A stretch of 64,000 bases of DNA from an uncultured Chloroflexota bacterium (GTDB lineage Bacteria > Chloroflexota > Anaerolineae > Aggregatilineales > Phototrophicaceae). The notes under the pieces are model-generated. The model saw only the letters and a list, made by a program, of their open reading frames with translations. It was not told the DNA's origin and searched no databases. The translations under genes were made by a program, and so were the position numbers. Location: positions 1 through 64,000 of the forward strand of contig CALJKV010000040.1 in the NCBI GenBank assembly GCA_937974245.1, written 5' to 3'. This document shows positions 61,259 to 64,000 of this stretch, piece after piece. Numbering within the stretch: the first letter of the stretch is position 1; every line of letters starts with the position of its first letter.

Positions 61259-62175
61259 GTCCTGTTTTCCTTCAGGCCAAATAACCGCCACTGGAGCAGC
61301 GTTGCCATGAACACAATCGCAAAGATAACCCACCCGATCGCCGATGCGCTCCCCAGGTCAAAATAGCGAAACGCCTGGCGGTACAACAGCAGCCCGATGA
61401 CTTCAGTTGTCCCAATCGGCCCGCCATCGGTGAGCACATACACGACATCGAAAATCAGGAAGGCGTCAATGATGGACATGATCACCAGCAGCAAGGTGAT
61501 TTGTGACAACAGGGGAACAGTGATATATCGGAATCGGGCAAACGGGCCAGCCCCATCCACTTTGGCAGCATCGTAGTATTCACCCGGAATCCCCTGTAAC
61601 CCTGCCATATAAATCACGATATTGAAGCCCAGGCGCTTCCAGGTGCCCACCAAGATCACGATATACAATGCCCAGGTCGGGTTACGCAACCAGGAAGGAG
61701 TCGGCGGTGTGATACCCATATTACGCAGGACGATATCGGCGTATCCGAACCCCGGCGCCATCAAAAGCCGCCAGACAATGGCTATGGCAATCGTAGATGT
61801 GACGACCGGGATAAAGTAGAGGGTACGGTACAGCGTGCGACCACGAACGACGGAGTTGAGCAAGACAGCCACAATCAGCGCCAGGCCGACGCCCAGTATC
61901 GTGACCCCGATGGCGTATTTCGCCGTAACGATCAGGGAATTCAGGAAGATGGGAGAGTTGAAGATTTCCTGGTAATTATCGAGGCCAACAAAGGTACGGT
62001 CCGCGCTCAGCCCGTCCCATTTCATCAGACTCAGATAGCCTGAATAGACAATGGGATAAATATTGAAAATCGCAAACAGCAGTACGACCGGCGCAAGTGC
62101 GATGAGCGCCGTATTGAGATCCCCCAGCCGGTTCGCACGCTGCCAGCGGCTATGTGCATTCCGAAATAAAGACAT
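61255..62175 (-). CDS. Maltodextrin-type ABC transporter permease (MalF type)
   Basis: A 306-residue permease. The first helix is TALIALAPVVLLFAIFNIYPIVYSGYLSL; GLDNYQEIFNSP follows. The EAA loop (PGEYYDAAKVDGAGPFARFRYITVP) is near residue 205. ATG 62175 is preferred over a TTG two codons upstream. The lack of a MalF-specific large periplasmic domain is usual for CUT1 systems outside enterobacteria. Confidence 0.88.
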   Translation of the reverse strand: MSLFRNAHSRWQRANRLGDLNTALIALAPVVLLFAIFNIYPIVYSGYLSLMKWDGLSADRTFVGLDNYQEIFNSPIFLNSLIVTAKYAIGVTILGVGLALIVAVLLNSVVRGRTLYRTLYFIPVVTSTIAIAIVWRLLMAPGFGYADIVLRNMGITPPTPSWLRNPTWALYIVILVGTWKRLGFNIVIYMAGLQGIPGEYYDAAKVDGAGPFARFRYITVPLLSQITLLLVIMSIIDAFLIFDVVYVLTDGGPIGTTEVIGLLLYRQAFRYFDLGSASAIGWVIFAIVFMATLLQWRLFGLKENRT

Positions 62176-62221
62176 ACGCAATAATCTCGCCTATTCTCCG
62201 GTTACGGTCCCTGGAAAAGCG

Positions 62222-62260
62222 CGGGATGCAGCCGCCCACAAGAGAACGGTCTGCATCCCG
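62222..62260 (-). terminator. Strong hairpin after a substrate-binding-protein gene
   Basis: A perfect 10-bp stem, CGGGATGCAG/CTGCATCCCG, with a 19-base loop and further outer pairing (CCTGG at 62210-62214 with CCAGG at 62264-62268). It lies between the binding-protein stop and the MalF-type gene. Confidence 0.6.
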
Positions 62261-62332
62261 GAACCAGGCACCGACAAACATCATGATCCACCAGAAAGGT
62301 TCAAAATCAGTGGAGCATGTTGTTCCGGTTGC

Positions 62333-63586
62333 TTATCGAAGCAAACTATTGACGGCCACTTCTGCCGCATCAAGCGCCTGTTCGACACTCATCTGACCAT
62401 AAAGGGCGCGTTCGAGCATACCGGAGAACACATCGGAAAGCTCGGCATAGACGGCGACCGGAGGACGGTTGTGTGCGTACTGCTGCATCTCAACGAAGGG
62501 CAGGAGACGCGGTTCGTTTTCCGCTACCCATGTCTGATAGGATTCATTGTTGGCGACAGAGGCACGGATGGGCATGAAGCCGGTTTCCATATCCCACTCA
62601 AGCTGGATTTCCGGGCTGGTGAACCAGGCGATGAAATCGAACGCGGCCTGTTGTTTGGCTTCGTCTCCGGCCATCACGAAAATATGCTCCCCCCCCATGT
62701 TGGTTGCGGGCTGTCCATCGGCTGGATATGGCATGGTTGCGGTCGTCCACTGGAAAGGTGCGGTGTCTGCCCAGATGCCGACCATCCAGGCACCATCCAT
62801 CACCATGCAGGATTTACCCTGCCCGAACAATCCCCAATCCGACAGGGTGTAAGCACCGGAATTAATCAGTTCCAGCCAGTAATTCAGCGCCTTCGCTCCG
62901 GCCTCAGAATTGAACGCGGCTTGCGAGAGATCTTCACTCAAGAAATCGCCGCCTGCCTGCCACAGATAGACCTGGAACTGCCAGGTGAGACCCTCGCCCG
63001 GCAGAGTGAAGAGTTCCATGCCAACCACACCTTCAGCGGGATTGGCACACGTCTGCGCTATTGAAGCCAGTTCTTCCCAGGTTGTGGGGGCAGTTTGCGG
63101 GTCTAAACCAGCGGCGGTGAACAAGTCCTGATTGATGAAGAGTTCGAGATTGTTCGTGCTCACAGGCAACCCGAAATGCTGACCGCCATATTCATTGACA
63201 TCCAGCAGCGCCGCATAGAAGTCACTCAGATCAACCCCAGCGGCTTCGGCATAGCTGTCCAGGGGGACAAGCGCCCCGGAGTTTGCCAGGTAAGGCATCC
63301 ACGCCATATCGCCAGCGGCGAAATCAGGTGCATCACCTCCGGCAACCGCGATTTGCAGCTTAGGCAGCAGTTCGCCCCAGCCGATGAAGACATTCTGAAT
63401 ATGCACTTCCGGGTGCTCGGCATTGTAACGGTCTACCAGTCCCTGAACAACTTCGCCGTTCTTGCCATCCCAGTAGTTCCAGAAAGTGAGATCCACCGGG
63501 GATTGTGCCGATATTGCTGCGGGGATAACGAGTGTACCTAACAGCAAAACGAGCATGACGATTGAAAAAAGTTTTATGGGCTTCAT
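62333..63586 (-). CDS. Maltodextrin-type ABC substrate-binding protein (CUT1)
   Basis: A 417-residue binding protein with signal peptide (MKPIKLFSIVMLVLLLGTLVIPAAISAQ). The mature part begins VDLTFWNYWDGKNGEVVQGLVDRYN and contains FAAGDMAWMPYL, PVSTNNLELFINQDLF, LWQAGGDFL and VMDGAWMVGIW, typical of family 1 sugar-binding proteins. It is the first gene of the operon with a GH13 enzyme and a LacI regulator, so a maltodextrin or related alpha-glucan is the likely ligand. Confidence 0.9.
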   Translation of the reverse strand: MKPIKLFSIVMLVLLLGTLVIPAAISAQSPVDLTFWNYWDGKNGEVVQGLVDRYNAEHPEVHIQNVFIGWGELLPKLQIAVAGGDAPDFAAGDMAWMPYLANSGALVPLDSYAEAAGVDLSDFYAALLDVNEYGGQHFGLPVSTNNLELFINQDLFTAAGLDPQTAPTTWEELASIAQTCANPAEGVVGMELFTLPGEGLTWQFQVYLWQAGGDFLSEDLSQAAFNSEAGAKALNYWLELINSGAYTLSDWGLFGQGKSCMVMDGAWMVGIWADTAPFQWTTATMPYPADGQPATNMGGEHIFVMAGDEAKQQAAFDFIAWFTSPEIQLEWDMETGFMPIRASVANNESYQTWVAENEPRLLPFVEMQQYAHNRPPVAVYAELSDVFSGMLERALYGQMSVEQALDAAEVAVNSLLR

Positions 63587-63746
63587 TTATTGTTCTCCAT
63601 CGCTAATGAAATAAATCGTATGGGAAAATGCTATTGACCAATAATTGGCCTGTAGCCGCGCCTCTCGTGTGAAATCTTCCTGTAGAATGTGTCCGGGCTT
63701 TATTTTCGGCGATACGACCTCCCTGTATTATTTTTCTTTCCCTTCA

Positions 63747-63770
63747 AAACCGGTTTACTAAATCGGTTTA
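63747..63770. promoter_or_regulatory. LacI-type tandem operator of the maltodextrin operon
   Basis: The palindrome AAACCGGTTT (63747-63756) is followed by the near copy TAAATCGGTTTA (63759-63770). It lies immediately downstream of the -10 element on the minus strand, where a LacI-family repressor would block transcription. Confidence 0.65.
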
Positions 63771-63800
63771 ATTATAACAGAACTTTGGGACAATAGTCAA
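63771..63800 (-). promoter_or_regulatory. Promoter of the maltodextrin operon
   Basis: On the minus strand a -35 TTGACT (63800-63795) is followed by an 18-base spacer and TATAAT (63776-63771), preceded by the extended -10 TGT. This is the best sigma-70-type promoter in the window. The leader to the ATG at 63586 is about 175 bases. Confidence 0.7.
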
Positions 63801-64000
63801 CAAACCCGAATCGAATTGGCATGAGCATCAGTGGGAATACGATACTTTGCAACGCGGCTCAACCACTCCAAAAGGTCAAGATAAACAGAAAACCGTCTTT
63901 CGACGGTTTGACGGTGTCACCAGGCATGGCTAGCCCCAAGGGGACGCGAAGTCATCCGATTACCATTGGCCGAGATCGTGCAACGGTTATTGACTGCCAG
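63801..64000. other. Window end, no gene assigned
   Basis: It contains a perfect 8-bp hairpin, AAACCGTC/GACGGTTT with loop TTTC (63890-63909), possibly a terminator for a gene beyond the window. From about 63913 the plus strand is open to the end (RGREVIRLPLAEIVQRLL in part) and may be the edge of another gene or remnant that I do not recognise. Confidence 0.3.

Noticed and set aside
62063..63064. Plus-strand frame of 333 codons opposite the maltodextrin binding protein
   Set aside because: Shadow of a well-supported solute-binding-protein gene and its intergenic hairpin.
1..64000. CRISPR arrays, rRNA genes and intact insertion sequences
   Set aside because: No regularly spaced repeats, rRNA-like segments or intact transposase genes were seen.

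Overview
The window looks like a bacterial chromosome segment of moderately high GC, probably from a heterotrophic Chloroflexota (Anaerolineae-type) or a similar sugar-scavenging lineage. That placement is inference: it rests on the many carbohydrate ABC transporters that lack their own ATPase, several radical SAM/SPASM proteins, and the general feel of the proteins. No rRNA or other phylogenetic marker is present.

Layout. 1-2.1 kb: a lower-GC accessory end with two TIR-like genes, a 3' fragment of a tRNA-Lys and what looks like a recombinase C-terminus. 2.1-11.1 kb (minus): a nine-gene sugar or riboside operon under a SorC-type regulator, holding a dehydrogenase, a TIM-barrel isomerase, a CUT1 transporter, an ADP-ribosylglycohydrolase, an NAD-kinase-like protein and an LsrF-like aldolase. 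11.6-13.1 kb: a class III nucleotidyl cyclase. 13.3-18.5 kb (minus): a polyol-type operon with two dehydrogenases and a CUT1 transporter, divergent from a response regulator/histidine kinase pair (18.8-22.3 kb).

22.2-30.5 kb (minus) is the most unusual part: five radical SAM genes in one tightly coupled operon. They surround a Tat-signal/SH3 protein whose C-terminus carries 12 cysteines, mostly as CxC pairs. Two small proteins, one split by an in-frame TGA and missing from simple gene calling, resemble PqqD/RRE peptide-recognition domains. I read this as a candidate peptide-modification (RiPP-like) system acting on an exported Cys-rich domain.

30.8-49.8 kb (minus): a roughly 19 kb catabolic operon. 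It combines a YnjB-type ABC transporter, three N-glycoside-cleaving families (ADP-ribosylglycohydrolase, nucleoside hydrolase, nucleoside phosphorylase), a GH42 protein with a mutated acid/base residue, an FucI-like isomerase, DhaK/DhaL, an LacD-type aldolase, an aldehyde dehydrogenase, a Cys-less thiolase homologue with a DUF35 partner, an OPA-type transporter and a family III CoA-transferase. Together these suggest nucleoside or riboside uptake, sugar isomerisation, ketose phosphorylation, aldol cleavage and oxidation. 50.0-51.9 kb: a ketose 3-epimerase-like gene divergent from a GntR regulator, with two matching palindromes between them. 52.2-57.8 kb (plus): a putrescine-type YdcSTUV/PatD-like operon. 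57.9-63.6 kb (minus): a maltodextrin-type operon (LacI regulator, GH13, CUT1 transporter) with a clear promoter and operator.

A recurring device: all five substrate-binding-protein genes are followed by a strong stem-loop, and the Cys-rich protein gene of the radical SAM operon has one on both sides.
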